Origin: Wyeomyia smithii
Lineage: Eukaryota > Arthropoda > Insecta > Diptera > Culicidae
Assembly (NCBI RefSeq): GCF_029784165.1
Contig: NC_073696.1
Location: 236,221,271-236,285,270, forward strand
DNA: 64,000 nt
Direction of reading: 5' to 3'
This document shows positions 1 through 12,515 of this stretch, one piece after another (positions within the stretch are counted from its first letter, which is position 1; every line of letters begins with the position of its first letter). Made by a program: the position numbers and the translations under genes. Below the pieces are notes generated by a model, which did not search any database, had not been told where the DNA came from, and saw only the letters and a list, made by a program, of their open reading frames with translations.

Positions 1-346
1 TTTGCGTTAAGTAATGTATGGATACCGCCTTACGTGAAAATTGTATTGGTGATTACAAATATTCTTGAATCCACACCGATTTGTTCAATCGGGGTGACAT
101 ATTCGACAAGATATACACCAACCATACCACCACAAAGAGTAAATGATATTCACTGCATTAGAAATATCAAGAAACACAATATCTCAGAAACCCCCTTTTG
201 AAAAATCTTAATTATCTTTTTATCTTCAAAAACATTTTTTTTAAATTTTTTTACAGGGTATGTTTTTTCTGGTGGACGAAATAATTATCTTCAACTCTGC
301 TGAAGACACAATACCGAGCAAACGAAACGTTCTGGTTCTTAAACTA

Positions 347-390
<44 letters not shown>

Positions 391-2470
391 TAAATTTGAA
401 TTTATATGTCAGCACAAAGTTTTTTATATATCAGTTAGTTGCCAACCTATTTTCTTCATTCTCACAGTAATCCATTGGAAAATTAGTTATGCGTCCACCA
501 AAAAGTGAAAAATTGGAATATGTAGAATCTTTTTAAACGAAACGAATTTCGATCAATCAGAGTTTAAAGCAAAAGTCAACATCGAACTAAACTGAGCAAT
601 CAATCTCAACCTTTTTTCCCTAGCCTTGTCAACACCAAAGTACTTGACTTTCTAAACCGGAAGTATAACCTTTAGCAGTCACATATGAAAGCTGGCATGC
701 ACAAATTTAGCATTAGGTGTCTATTCGATCACTGTTTAAGATTTAGGTACTAGAAACTGGATCGGCCAGCAGCAAGCAATGCTGCGGCAAGTCGCACCGC
801 AGCAGGCGGTTATTTCAAATATAGTAAGATTGTATGTTGAAACACCAGATTTTGGATTTCCCATCTGTGTAAAAAGCACTGTCATACAGGCATATCTGTA
901 GCACTACTGAATTAGCCCGGACCTGTAAGAGTTTCTGTCCGGATCTGACGTGTTCGCTTTTAGATGTTTGGGTACTACTACAAGTTAGTTACGTGTTTGC
1001 TGATAACGTGTGTTTTTTGTGATGCGTGTTGTTTTTTTACTTGCAGTGTGTGAAGAGCTAAAAATAAACTTGAATCATCTCGTGTCATCAACAAATGGAA
1101 ACCGTCAATGATAATTGATTAAACAAAATTGCCGAGTGCCATTATTGTAACAACACCAATGGCACTTTTAAGCGCCTAAAAATTATTCAATTGAAGTAGT
1201 TGTTATTTTTCTGTCACTAGTAGGTATCGAAGACAAGTAAGATATAATCGGCGCGGAATGTCGTGTCCCTGCGTGTCTGCGTCGGTAGCAGGATAAATAA
1301 ATATCGTAAATAATCTAATGATTACTCGATATATACTTCTCAAAGAACCGATAGCAATAGGCAAATATTTGTATGTACTTGGATGCTACGAGTGGTGGAT
1401 AATTTTCTTCCACGTTGGTCGCATAGAATCGCGATGTTTGACAAGAAAAATACTAAATGTTCGTTTTCGTAACGAGTCAGCTTCACGCGCAATATCGTTC
1501 GATTCCATCACTTACCGCGAAGACATATTGCAACAAAACTTCCTTTTCGCCACAGTCGTGGAGATGCTGAGGTGATCTTGATCTAGGTCTAACCTTTCAG
1601 CTGAAGATTGCTCGTGTGTTGTTTTCTATATGTGTCGCAAATCGGAGTAGGTTTGGTTTAGTCGAAAAATACCGCTATTAATTCAAAACACTGAGCAATG
1701 GATACCTTTCAATAAACCGTGTCTGTCTAAGTGCGTTTCCGGAAGCCATTCGGAATTAGCAATAAAAATTATTTAAATTCATGGATGTTTCGGGTGACGG
1801 ATGGTTTTCTCACGCACAGCTAGCGAAAAACTCCATCACATACCACGATGATACAACTCTTCCTTTCCATCGCAGTCGTGGAGATGCAGTGGTAGACTCA
1901 GTCTCCGACAACAACAATACTTCCTTCCTTTTCCTAACGATCGTAAGGACGTGGCTCAATCCATACGAAGCGGTAGCTACTATCTTGAACTTTCTTTGAG
2001 ACATTAAACCTATCAAACAAACCGTTCTGGCTTATATTTTTCTTCCTTATAATTTTTAAATTTCAACTCTCTCGATCATTTTGCTCAGTAGATTTCAATC
2101 AAACTACGATCAATTCCCAATAAACAGTATCGCACGCTAACCTGAAGGGCTAAAAACGGTCTCGATCAACTAGATTAGTTAAGTCGAATCCGACATCACA
2201 ACCGCGTGTGGGAGAGCTAGCCGACCGACATCGCCAACCACAGAACCACGGGGACGAATATCAATGCGCAATATGACACCCAAAAAATGTATTAAAATTT
2301 AGGCATTTTTTTAACATGTAAAGACAAAATAGCGTATTGTTACTTTAGCGTTGGAGAGAGTTGAACAACAATTGTTGATGAAATTTACCGCTTTAGTCCC
2401 TCAAATTGATTGATTCCAATCGAATATATACTATAACTATACATTCTTCACCAACTTTCCTGAGTTTCCC
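1..2470. other. Intergenic DNA, no gene recognised
   Basis: AT-rich sequence with only short, unsupported open frames. The one clear simple feature is the TTA microsatellite near 350. I see no splice-linked coding exons, RNA gene or recognisable transposon end. Confidence 0.5.
348..387 (+). repeat. (TTA)n microsatellite
   Basis: About 13 uninterrupted TTA/ATT triplets. They make a run of leucines in one frame, which is not a gene. Probably length-polymorphic. Confidence 0.95.
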
Positions 2471-2479
2471 AACTATTTC

Positions 2480-3410
2480 AACATTGAACATGTCAGCGCA
2501 CGCGAAGTTGAACATACACTAAAAGCTTTGGATGCGTCTAAAGGTTCGGGAATTCGGGATTCCGTCAGCATTTATAAAACATTTAGCTAAAGAGCTAACC
2601 TCCCCACTGTTCATAATTTTCAATATGTCACTGGCATCCGGTTGCTTCCCGAAATTATGGAAATAGTCATATCTAGTGCCTGTGTTCAAATCTAGTAAAA
2701 AGCCGACATACTAACAACTAACGAAGCATAGCCATTCTTTCTTGTATACCTATGCTTTTTGAAGCAATAAATTGACAAAATGTTTTTCCAGCAAATTAAA
2801 AAATAGAATTACACCCACGCAACACGGATTTTTTAAAAAGCGCTCAACAACAACTTTCTTACTCGAGTTTATTAACTCCACTCGAAACGCATTGGATAAA
2901 GGAATTTATGTTGAAACCTTGTTTACTGACTTCTGTAAAGCTTTTAATCGCATTTATATACCCCTGCTTCTCTTTGAGTAAAAAAAAATTGGAATTCATC
3001 CACAATTACTCAAATGGATTGAATCGTATTCGACAGATCGTCAACAACCAGTCAAATTCAAAGGTAGGCTTTCGAAACCTATTCAGGTAATTTCAGGAGT
3101 TCCTCAAGGCTCTCACGTGGGCCCCCTGCTATTTATATTATTTATAAACGACATTTCCTCTATTCTCTATGTAAAAACTTTTGTTTATGTCGACAACATA
3201 AAACACGACGACATAAAATATAAAAATGATGATGATGTAAACATTTTTTATATTTGGTGTAAAATAAGCCTTCTTCAGCTCGATGGCTTTTGGCAGAAAA
3301 AAAAACATACCAAACATTATTATTTCCTAAGAATTTTTCTACTGCTGTCAAAAAAAGGTGGATGAACTTGACGAAAAACTGATTTATTCCTCGTGAAGAT
3401 TCATTCATTA
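2480..3410 (+). pseudogene. Decayed non-LTR retrotransposon reverse transcriptase
   Basis: Reverse-transcriptase motifs are recognisable in order, but spread over shifting frames with stops. Near 2815 there is a block of the form TQHGFFKKRSTTT, followed by a TDFCKAFNR block near 2925 (the usual D-F-KAFD region of motif A). Near 3090 comes ISGVPQGSHVGPLLFILFIN, the SGVPQGS..GPLLF block of non-LTR RTs. The YADD box is degraded (around 3185 it reads YVDN). The frame changes at least twice between 2770 and 3170, so no functional protein is possible. It resembles the fragment at 57040-58640 closely enough to be the same family (Jockey/CR1-like by general RT style; clade not settled). Confidence 0.8.
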
Positions 3411-3424
3411 TGAACTAACTAAAA

Positions 3425-3690
3425 ATATTGAACATTCAAGAAAGGTCCGTTACCGGCCTCCCAACGAAGCTCCTCTATGATGCCTGAAGCAATAGCTTTG
3501 TCCGTTTTTCGAATACATCTCAAAATCCCAAAGAAATCTTCGGATGGACGACAATGAGGTGGATTCGTTGGGTTGCGTTTTTGGGGTACAAATGGAGTCC
3601 ATTGGTAGACGTAATTTGATGATATTTTATCCAACCAAAACACATACTTTTCATCGGTATGGGGTTTGGAATGACGAGGAACAACAGTGA
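3425..3690 (-). pseudogene. Tc1/mariner-superfamily transposase C-terminal remnant
   Basis: The minus-strand frame contains a stretch ending VPQKRNPTNPPHCRPSEDFFGILR. The pattern FVPK..NPPN.P..RPIE.FWG.L is the signature around the third catalytic acidic residue of Tc1/mariner transposases. Upstream in the same frame, DEKYVFWLDKISSNYV fits the segment that precedes it. Only this tail is present; no N-terminal helix-turn-helix or first catalytic Asp was found, and no terminal inverted repeats could be paired. I infer a truncated old copy. The family call rests on one motif. Confidence 0.6.
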
Positions 3691-4904
3691 GTAGATGCTA
3701 CCGATTGCGCGCGAGAAAAAAACATTCTTTCAATCAAAAAAGGACTCCCAAACCTGTGTGAAAAAATATCATAGTGGTAAAATATGTTATGGAAATATTA
3801 AATTAAAAACTGAAATTATCTTATAAGTCAAATATTTGAAAATGGTTATATTTTAGGAGCGTCAAAAACGTCAAAAAATTCGTAAATGTCAGAAACATCT
3901 AAAATGTCAATAGTATCGAAATAAATCAATTTATAAAATCAAGTTATAATTTTGCAAACAAAATCTTGAACCCTGGGAAGCTGTACAAATCGTTGTAATT
4001 TAGTTCCTTGAAAAATATAATATTATACAACTCCATAATTTGCAAAGTCGACGTCAAACCAATGAGAGTTTTTTTTATATCATTCCTATCGAGTCACAAA
4101 TGACGAAAACAAAGTTTGTTAAACTGTATTTACTGAAATATCGCCAAATTTACTCCTAAAACTAATCTCGAAATGTAAACTCTAGAAGTATACGGTGTCA
4201 CTCCGCTACCGCGGCTGCGATGTAAATTAATGAACACGTTTCGTCATTATTTCAATCTCGTTACATACAATAGCTACGCATTCCTTTTCCGCAGTTTAAA
4301 CAAGTCCGCCCGAATTAAGTTCCACGCGAGGTTCACTTTCCTGCGAGGAATCTCCGCGCTTATCCGTGTCGTGTCTTATTTCGCACAGTGGAATTCCGCT
4401 TCCTGCACTTGTATGCCTGCTTTTGTCGAATGGCGGAGTGAAAATTCCCCAAATACCATACAGCTTTATGGTATTATTACAGCATGCTTGAGTAAGTATG
4501 GTACAGTTTGGCTCAGGAATGGAATGTCTTGTGCGTACGCTGGCCGGGTTTTCAATTTTGATGGAGTACGAAAACTCACTTCTCTGTTCAAAATGTCATA
4601 CGCGTGAATTGTTTCTTTTTTTTTAATTTAATACTTTGTCACCCTCAAATCTCCAGCAAAACTTAATCAACCAAAAAAGTTACCAGAATTATTCAACTGC
4701 GTTCCGCTATTGTTCGATTCCCAACCGTAATAATAGCATAAATTACTCACAATTTTCATCGCGCTTATCGGTTTAATTGCCTGTATCCGAATTAAGCTTC
4801 AGGCCGAGGGAAGTAATTTATCACGTATTAGTTAAATTATTTATGCGCTGCTACTGTTGCTACCAGCTCGTATTGTTTCAGTACAGCATTCAGTAGCGTT
4901 AAGG
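3691..4904. other. Intergenic DNA upstream of the first Gr gene
   Basis: No supported gene. An open frame at 4230-4607 (125 codons, ATG start) has no recognisable domain and I do not call it. The sequence just before 4905 would hold the promoter and 5' UTR of the receptor gene, but no core element stands out. Confidence 0.4.
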
Positions 4905-6177
4905 ATGAAACGATTAACACTCTCCAGTCCTGCTTCGGTGTACGATGTGGTTTGGTTACACCAGCGGGCAGCTGAATTGTTTGGTGTGACCTACTTATGG
5001 TTCACTGGTTCTTCGAGACGTATTAAATACCGTGTGACCATCGTTGGGGTGCTTAATTTTCTTCGTCTTCTGCTGCTGGAGTTCATCGTTACAGTAATCT
5101 ACTACAGTCTACCGCTTGCAAGAAACTCCAAAAGTTCCTCAATTCTTCAAACCGGACCTCAGCTCGCACTGGTTTCAACAACTTGTAGTTTGCTTTTAGT
5201 GACTATACTAGATGCCTTTAAATTTCACACATCGACGCAAATATTTCTCAAAATTCATGCAATCGATGTCCGATTCAAGCAGCTGAAAGCTGATCCGGAC
5301 CACTCGCAACAACGAAAATCGATCTTCTGGGCTACGGCAGTGCTGTTAGGCATTGTGTTTGTTTTGGAATGCTCTACTGTAGTGTATTTTGTTACTCAAA
5401 TAGGCAAATTTACCGTTGCAGTAATATTGATATTCTGTGGTATTTTGTGCCAAGCTGGTTTCAGTTTTTTCTTCGGAAATTATTTGATTAAAAGTTTTCT
5501 GGTTGCAAAGCGCTTTCAGCTGTTGAACGAAGTGATCGCTTTAAGGTTCGATGTTTCCAACAGTAAACGATTCATATGGACAAGAGAGTTGGTTTCATAT
5601 CGCTACAGCGAACGACAGTTGATCTACGAGCTGGCAGAAATTCACGCTGAACTAACTAAGGTTGTCGATCTCCTTAGCGAAACACAATCTTTCCAGACAA
5701 TTCTGGTGTTTGTGAATGTGATAGGCTTCGCTACCTTCAACATGTTCACATTGTCTCGAGCGATTCTTATCGGTGAACACCATCTACTGTTTAGGAGTAT
5801 CCAGGCTTCCTTGTGGAGCTTTTATTTCTTGGCCTTGTTTGTGTCGCTTATTGTTCGAAGCTTTCTGCTCGGTTTGGAAGCGAACAAAACATCCGCTCTG
5901 GTTTATAAAGTCCTTAACAACTGCAGAGATGATCGACTGGTAGTGAGTTTGCGAAACTTTGCCCGGCAGCTGCAAAACCGTCCAATTGGAGTACGATTTC
6001 AAGTTTTCGACGGTGATTTGCATGTCTTACTTTCGGTAATATTATCCTGTTCGTCTTTGAAGACATTATATTGCTCTGAAAGTTTACTATTATCTATTTC
6101 AGGCTATGGGAACCATAGGAACGTATTTGGTAATTCTCTTTCAATTTGATAGCATGTCTAGCACAACAGAAATCTAA
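4905..6177 (+). CDS. Gustatory receptor (7tm_7 family), two coding exons
   Basis: Exons 4905-6035 and 6103-6177, joined in phase 0 across a 67-bp intron (donor GTAATA, acceptor TTTCAG); 401 residues. I start at the ATG at 4905. The frame is open further upstream, but only with non-ATG codons. Hydrophobic segments lie near residues 40-65, 75-100, 145-170, 175-205, 265-290 and 305-335, with a last one in exon 2, as expected for an insect Gr with an intracellular N-terminus. The C-terminal exon carries AMGTIGTYLVILFQF, matching the TYhhhhhQF signature of the family. Known role of the family: ligand-gated cation channels in the membrane of taste and related sensory neurons; the ligand here is unknown. 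It is not a close paralogue of the other Gr genes in the window. The open frame reading through the donor is an intron artefact. Confidence 0.88.
6036..6102 (+). other. Short spliceosomal intron in the Gr gene
   Basis: GT at 6036 and AG at 6102, 67 bp. Removing it joins a leucine-rich helix to the TYLVILFQF motif without a frame change. The last Gr intron is phase 0 in every Gr gene of this window. Confidence 0.85.
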
Positions 6178-6689
6178 TAGAAAATTGTATTTGTGTTTGG
6201 TATAAATCATCTGACAAATAAAGTTCTAATGAACAAAATAGTTCTGAAGTATTACAGATCTTATCCCATTTGCGAATCGTCCAATTATCCCACTAAAGTC
6301 AAAGAGGTCTTCCAAATTGTCAACGCTCGCATACGACACCGAGAAGATATTCTCTATCTCCAGCAAAATTTTGTGCGCGTCTCTTACGTTTATATGACAT
6401 AAAATGAAAAGTTTATTCCAATCAGCAAAACGTGGTCAGTATGGCTTATAACAGTCAGGGACGGATTGAGGCGAAGGCGAAGCAGGCAGGCGCCTGCTCG
6501 TCAATCATTGGAGGGCGCCGAATATGGGAGCGAAAAGATTAAAAAAAACCTAAATTAATCCACCTAGCGGTCAGACCCAGCCTTTCTCATTCAAACTTTT
6601 ATTTGTAAAAATAGATTTACATGAACGCTTCAATCCAATAAATGTATATTCACTCTTTAGGTTCTAAAATATTGATGTTGTAATCTTTA
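6178..6689. other. Gr 3' flank and transposon-end-like sequence
   Basis: No gene. Near 6467 a stretch reading CAGGGACGGATTGAGGCG resembles, in inverse orientation, the stretch near 26940-26965 (CGTCCGCCCCTG). This suggests a fragment of a dispersed DNA element end, but I cannot delimit it. Confidence 0.35.
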
Positions 6690-7022
6690 CACATAAAAAT
6701 GCAGTCAAGTCTGTCTGTCTGTCCGATCCATATAGGCCCGAAAACTACCGAACCGATTGACGTGAAAATTTGTATGTAGGGGTTTTTGGTGCCGATAAAG
6801 GTTCCTATGATAGTTTGAGACCCCTCCCTCTTCTGGAAGAGAGGAGTCCCATACAAATGAAACATAAATTTCTGCACAACTCAAGAACAAACCAAGCAAA
6901 TGAAAACGAATTTGGCATGTGGATGTTTTAAGGGGTAACTAATATGTCCCTAATAGTCCATAACACAAATTTGTGCACATCTCGAGAACTAATCAACCAA
7001 ATGGAACAAAATTTGGCAGGTA
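6690..7022. repeat. Dispersed/tandem repeat, left part of a split array
   Basis: Units of roughly 150 bp contain TTTGGCAGGT, GGTAACNAATATGT, CCCCTCCCTCTTCTGGAAGA and CACAAATTTCTGCACA blocks. The same units resume at 8819, so the array was interrupted by the element at 7023-8818. Confidence 0.75.
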
Positions 7023-8818
7023 CAGGCGAACTTCGATATAAGGTACCCTCGTTATAAGGTACCTTCGTAATAGCGTCACTCGATATAAGGTACATTTTAC
7101 CTCGATATAAGGTACATATTTTCATTATGTTACGAATAACTCCGGAATTGGTATGGAAACTTCTATAAACAATATATTGGTTATCTTGTCAACGTCTCTA
7201 GTTACTATTGATCATTTGGGGAGTGTCCATAAAATACTCCACATTTAGCGGAAGTTTGTAAATCCGTCCGAAAAATTTGATGTTGCTAAAAAAACATGAT
7301 ATAGCGTGGTTCAACATGGATGAGAACGGAGGAGTTGATAAAAAAAATTATATTGAAGTTTGATCCCTGGAGAATTTGTTTGAAATTTTAAAAGACAAAA
7401 TTTTATTAGAACTCGAATTGCTAGAAATGTTTAGAAAAATGTGCATTTTTTATCAAAAACATCATAAAACCTATAAAAAGTTGGAAATATGCTTAAGGTA
7501 TGTTCGGCAGAATGATGTATTTCTCAAATATGTATGTTGGAATGTAGTAGGCCTCTGAAATCACACCCAAAAAAGTTGATTAGTATTTTTTAAATTTTTA
7601 AACATTTTAAGAATGTTTGTATAAAACTACCTTTATGTGGTCAATACTCAAGAGATAGAATCAGAGCGTCTTCATCAAAATTTTTTTACACAATATTACC
7701 TACAACTTTGCTAAAGACCTAACTTTGATTTGATAAGTTATTAAAAAAATTAATTTCATTGCACTTTTAGGCAGATTAATCAAAAATCTATTTCCAACAA
7801 AAGTTTCTTCTTAGGCGGGGGCCTAGCGTGGTTGGTAACGTCTCCGCCAACCACGCTCGACGCCTGGGTTCGAATCCCAACGCCGACATAGGTGTCGATG
7901 GTTGTGGGGTGGCGTGATCCACTCACAACCAACCCAACTGGTCTAGATTCAATCCTAGCCGACACCGGGAGATTTTCTGAGGCGAAAAATTTCTGGGATC
8001 ACGCCTTCCATCGCATGAGGAAGTAAAGCCGTTGGCGCCGGTCCGTTAATCAACGGGTCGTGAGTTAGGGTCCTAGGTGGAGTCGCCTCCCGGGCGTCGG
8101 TGATTGGCACAACAACAGTGGCGGAACTAGACCGACGGAAAATAAGCGAGAATAAAAAAAAAAAAAAGTTTCTTCGTCGAATACACTACAGCATTTGAAT
8201 AGCATTTTCACACTCAAAAGATTGACGATCACGTTTTTCACGTTTTAAACCAGTGTGCAAAGTGCAATTTTAGGCCACCCTTATGTGTAATGAAAAGTAA
8301 AATCAAACGGTCATTTTTAATGCAATGGAGGAAATGCGGATTTCGAAATTCTGGAGGACGAGAAAATTATTGAAAAAGTTGTCAACCCGTAAGCAGATGG
8401 TTCTCATACATCGGACAAAAAAAATAAATAACAACGAAAAAGAAGAAAAAAAGCAGTTTCAATAAAAAGTCTGTATGAATAAATAAATGTTGAAAAAAAT
8501 TAGCGATGATAACGTAATGGCTTGATTTTTTTCTTTTTTTCTAGATGACATACTTTTTGGAAATTAACTATCACACGCGGCTAAAGGTCTCCTAAATAGC
8601 CAAAAAAAAACTATGTGTTTCAAATTATACTAAAAACAAGTTGATTAACACTTATAGTTGGATTCTATTTCCAAACTCAACTATACGTAGACAAATGACA
8701 ACAGAATGAAGTATTTGAAGCACTATTGTTGAAAATGTTTCATGATTCGATATAAGGTACAATTCGATATAAAGTACAACTTAAAAATCGAATTGTACCT
8801 TATATCGAAGTTTGCCTG
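7023..8818. mobile_element. pogo/Tigger-like DNA transposon (no transposase left)
   Basis: Ends are inverted repeats: CAGGCGAACTTCGATATAAG at the left and its complement, with one mismatch (CAGGCAAAC), at the right. A TA dinucleotide flanks both sides (7021-7022 and 8819-8820). Further TCGATATAAGGTAC copies lie inside both ends as subterminal repeats. Related repeat units at 8950-8990 and 9088-9115 run through the same point without an insertion, with TA or TG there, giving an empty-site comparison. A CAG-start TIR with TA duplication fits the pogo branch of Tc1/mariner. The interior has no transposase-like frame, so it is non-autonomous or decayed. A SINE sits within it. Confidence 0.82.
7813..8167 (+). 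mobile_element. tRNA-derived SINE (Feilai-like)
   Basis: A 5' tRNA-like head has an A-box-like TAGCGTGGTTGG and a B box GGTTCGAATCC about 50 bp apart, the internal RNA polymerase III promoter. A body of about 280 bp and a 14-A tail follow. It is flanked by a 12-bp direct repeat AAAAGTTTCTTC (7799-7810 and 8164-8175, the second overlapping the tail), the target-site duplication of LINE-dependent retroposition. It lies inside the pogo-like element, so it is the younger insertion. The Feilai assignment is by general resemblance to the Aedes family; the SINE call itself is firm. Confidence 0.88.
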
Positions 8819-9125
8819 TAAATGTTTTTAGTGGTAACAAATATGTACATAATGGTTTGAAACCCGACTCCCTCCTCTATAAGAGAAAGATCCCATGAAA
8901 ATGAAACACAAATTTCGCACAGCTCAAGAACCAATCAAGAAAATACAACCAAATTTGGTATGTAAATGTTTTTAGAGGTAACAAATATGTCCATAATGGT
9001 TTGACGCCCCTCCCTCTTCTGGAAGTACATGTTTCTTCACAAATTTCTGCACATCTCGCGAACTAATCAACTAAATGGAACCATATTGGCAGGTGAATGT
9101 TTTTAGTGGTAACAAATATGTTCCT
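8819..9125. repeat. Dispersed/tandem repeat, right part of the split array
   Basis: Continues the array of 6690-7022. Two further units are visible, each with AATGTTTTTAGNGGTAACAAATATGT and the CCTCCCTCTTCTGGAAG-type block. Confidence 0.75.
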
Positions 9126-10275
9126 TTATCGACCTCAGACAACATTTTGAATTGTAAGATGGCAACTTCCGGTTTCTGGAAAACAGCCGAAAATGGCCGA
9201 TTTCCACTCAATATAATAATAGCCGGATCTAGAATAATACACAGGAGCTAAAATCGACCACAGATAGCATTTTAAATTCTAAGATGGCGACTTCCGGTTT
9301 CTGAAAACAGCAGAAAATGACCAAATACCACCCAATATGAGTTTTTCTTTAACCAGTATGCCGTTCAAAATCCAGAAATTGTCTCCAAATGCCATTATGA
9401 AATCCAAAATGGCGACTTCCGGTGTCGAAAAAACAGCGGCAAATGACCAAATACCACCCAATATGGGTATTTCCGGAACCGTAATGATGCACTGGAGCCA
9501 CAAATCGACTTCAGACAACATTTTGAATTGTAAGTAACTTCCGGTTTCTGGAAAACAGCCTGACATGGACGATTCCCTTTAAGCATCAGTATTTCTGGAA
9601 CCAAAAAGATGCACAAAGGCTAAAAATTCAGCACAGACACAATCTTGAATTTTAAGATGGTGACTTCCGGTGTCTGGCAAACAGTCGGAAATGACCAAAT
9701 ACCATTCAATATGGATGTTTTCGTAACCAGAATTACGCCCAGATGACAGAAATTGATTTCACAGGCAATTTTAAAGTCCAAAATGACGACTTTCGGTTTC
9801 AGAAAAACAGTCCTAAGTGACCAAATATCACCCAATATGTGGTTTTCTTAAACCAGAGTCCTAAATACCATTTTGAAATCCAAGATGGCGACTACCGGTT
9901 CGTGAAAAACAGCCTAAAATAAACAAATACTATCCAATATGAGTATCTCTGGAACCAGAATGATGCAAGGAGCTAACAATTGACCTCAGGCACCATTTTG
10001 AATTGCTAAATGGCAACTTATAGGCAACAGTCGGAAATGACCGAATAATACTCAATATGGATTCCGTAAACGTAATGATGCATAGAAACCAAACATTGGC
10101 CCTGGACACTATTTTGAATTTGAAGACGACCACTTTTAGTTTCTGGAAAACAACCTAAAATACCTCCCAATATGGGTATTTCCGGTGTCAGATTGATGCC
10201 AGAAAGTCTGCTGATAATGACAGAATACCACCCAATATGAATATATTCAGAATTAAGGCGATGTACAGAAGCCAA
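9126..10275. repeat. Diverged tandem repeat, ~122-bp unit, about nine copies
   Basis: Each unit carries GATGGCGACTTCCGG, then AAAACAGCCGAAAATG, ACCACCCAATATG, GGTATTTCCGGAACC and ATTTTGAATTG-like blocks. The first block recurs near 9158, 9284, 9408, 9536, 9655, 9780, 9883, 10010 and 10120. Copies are diverged with small indels. Open frames in this stretch are repeat artefacts. Confidence 0.88.
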
Positions 10276-10499
10276 AAGACGAGGATGTTGTCATTTCGAT
10301 AAAACCAATCATTTCAAACGATTTGTTATTTGACTTTGATCATATCCTATGGCCGACTCGTCGTGCATTTGCAGACTACAAACAAACCGCAAGGAATCAA
10401 TGAACTTGGAACGTTCAAATAGTACGACACCACATTTAAATTATGTTGAGGCCACATATATCGATCAAAGCAGGTATAGTTTTAAATAGTCTTTGAATT

Positions 10500-12090
10500 T
10501 TTCTTCTTTCCATAACTTTTGAGCCACATATCAAATTGTTATGACGTTTGTTATTTGTAAGTTTGAGAGATGACTCGTTCGTATGACACTAGTTATGTTC
10601 AAATAAGTCATGTAATCTTTGAGATAATAGTCTTTCGTTGTTTTATTAACAATTTAATACATAACGGTTGCTTAAGTTCGATTATAATCAAATGAAATGG
10701 GAACGTGTAGGGCAGCCAAACTTTGGAACCACGTGTTCAATCATAATTCATCAGGTAACCCTTAACTAGCCCGCTCATCTGATAATAATAATCAAATCGG
10801 TTGTGTAGTTTCTGAGATAACGAAGTTTCGTGATTTTCACATTTCGATACATTACAGACGAAGTTACAATCCGATTACAGCAAAATGTAATAGGGTGTTA
10901 TGAGGCAGCTAGACCATTCATTTGATACTAATTTTGTGGAAATCGGGTCGGCCATCTCTGAGAAAAGTGAGTGAGTTCAATTAGTCTTCGGAATATGTTC
11001 CTTTGCATAGCTGGATTTCACATTTTTAAACATAACAGGCAAAGTAATAGTCCGATTGCAAAACAAATCAATAGGGTCTTATGGGGCAGTTAGACCTTCC
11101 ATTCGACACTGATTTTATGCAAATCTGTCCAGCCATCTCTGAGAAATATGAGTGAGATTAAATAGTATCCAGAACACGTTTCTTTCCATAACTTCTGAAC
11201 CACAAAATTCAAAAGTTAAGGGTTTTTAGGTACCCCGTTCATTTGAAACCAATTTTGTTCAAATCGGTTGTGCAGTTTCTGAGATATTGGTGTTTCGTGA
11301 TTTTTACATATTGATACATCACCTCTAAACTAGAAATCTGATTACAATAAAAATCAATAGGATCTTATAGGGCAACTAGACCTTTCATTTGCAATTAATT
11401 TCATTGAAATCGGTTCAGCCATCGCTAAGAAAAGTGAGTGAGAAAAAAAGTTTCCAGTGATCGTTAGGAGAAAGTCAATATGTTTACTTTAATTATGTGA
11501 TTTCACATTTTTACAAATTCAATTTTTAAAATTCAATAGCAACCTATGGGGCAACTAGACCTTTCATTTGACACTAATTTTGTGAAAATCGGTTCAACTA
11601 TCTCTGAGAAAAATGAGTGAGTTTAAACAACCTTAGGATAACTTTTCTTTACATAACTTTTGAACCATATGTTCAAGCATAACGAAACTTGAAAGTTAAG
11701 GATTCTGGAGACAGCCCGATCATTTGAAACCAGTTTCACTGAAATCGGTTGTGTGGTTTCTGAGATATTGATGTTTCGTGATTTTTACATTTTGATACAT
11801 AACCTCTAAACTAAAAATCCGATTACAATGAAATTCAATAACAACCTATGGCGCAACTAGACCTCTCATTTGCAATTAATTTCATGAAAATCGGTTCAGC
11901 CATCTCTGAGAAAAGTGAGTGAGAAAAAAAGTTGCACATACATACACACACACACATACACACATTTAACATACATACATACAGAAAATGCTCAGTTCGT
12001 CGGAAGGGGTCGAGTGGTATATGACATTCGGCCATTGGGACCACTTTTATACCTTTGGTTTTTTCAGTGATTGCTATACCTTTCTAGGAG
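10500..12090. repeat. Larger tandem repeat, ~470-bp period, then a common mosquito repeat end
   Basis: Blocks such as AACTTTTGAACCACA, AAATCGGTTGTGTAGTTTCT, GAGATATTGATGTTTCGTG and GGCAACTAGACCTTTCATTT recur with starts near 10720, 11200 and 11665. A shorter internal block (CATCTCTGAGAAAAGTGAG) occurs five times, between about 10940 and 11930. After a CA-rich stretch it ends with a GTCGAGTGGTATATGACATT segment followed by a CTAGGAGAAAGGC block, a style of repeat I associate with mosquito genomes. Confidence 0.8.
11936..11985. repeat. (CA)n/(CATA)n microsatellite
   Basis: Mixed ACAC and ATAC repeats within the last unit of the 470-bp array. Confidence 0.9.
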
Positions 12091-12515
12091 AAAGGCAAAA
12101 CATAAAATATCCGCCAAATCGTAAACTATTTTGAGTCGGTCATATTTTTCCTAGAAGCTACAGACTTGACGCAACATTTTCATGTAATGAGTTTTTACCA
12201 TAATATTTCCTACAAAAAGTTAGAGAAAATTTTTACCAAAAATAACCATCTAGCCCCGCTCTACCCTACTTTTGTTTTGTTTTTTTTTTTTTTTTTTTTT
12301 TTGAAACATTGGTTATAAATCAAACGAAAAAATATTCATTCCGGATAGTCGAATCACAGAAAAAATATATTAGAAATTTGCGATTAACGAAAACAAATAT
12401 TTCCTTTTTTCTATTTCACTTGTATGATGCAGTGGCGTAACCAGAAATTATTTCTGAAGCGGAAAGGGGTAAAATCTTGAGAACCAAAAAAAAAAAGTGG
12501 TAACATGAATGGTAA
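12091..12515. other. Intergenic, with a poly-T tract
   Basis: No gene. A run of about 21 T near 12282-12302 could be the tail of a minus-strand retroposon, but no body or target duplication could be paired with it. Confidence 0.4.

Noticed and set aside
260..508. Leucine-rich small ORF
   Set aside because: The leucines come from the TTA microsatellite; there is no other sign of coding.
4230..4607. 125-codon ORF with ATG upstream of the Gr gene
   Set aside because: No domain, paralogue or splice context; length is possible by chance.
7813..7880. A functional tRNA gene
   Set aside because: The A and B boxes belong to a SINE head with a poly-A tail and target duplications; the cloverleaf is not complete.
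7020..8818. Regularly repeated TATAAGGTAC motifs, CRISPR-like at first sight
   Set aside because: They are subterminal repeats of a TIR element in a eukaryotic genome, with no uniform spacers.
12275..12302. Poly-T as the tail of a minus-strand retroposon
   Set aside because: No body with a promoter or RT and no target duplication could be paired with it.
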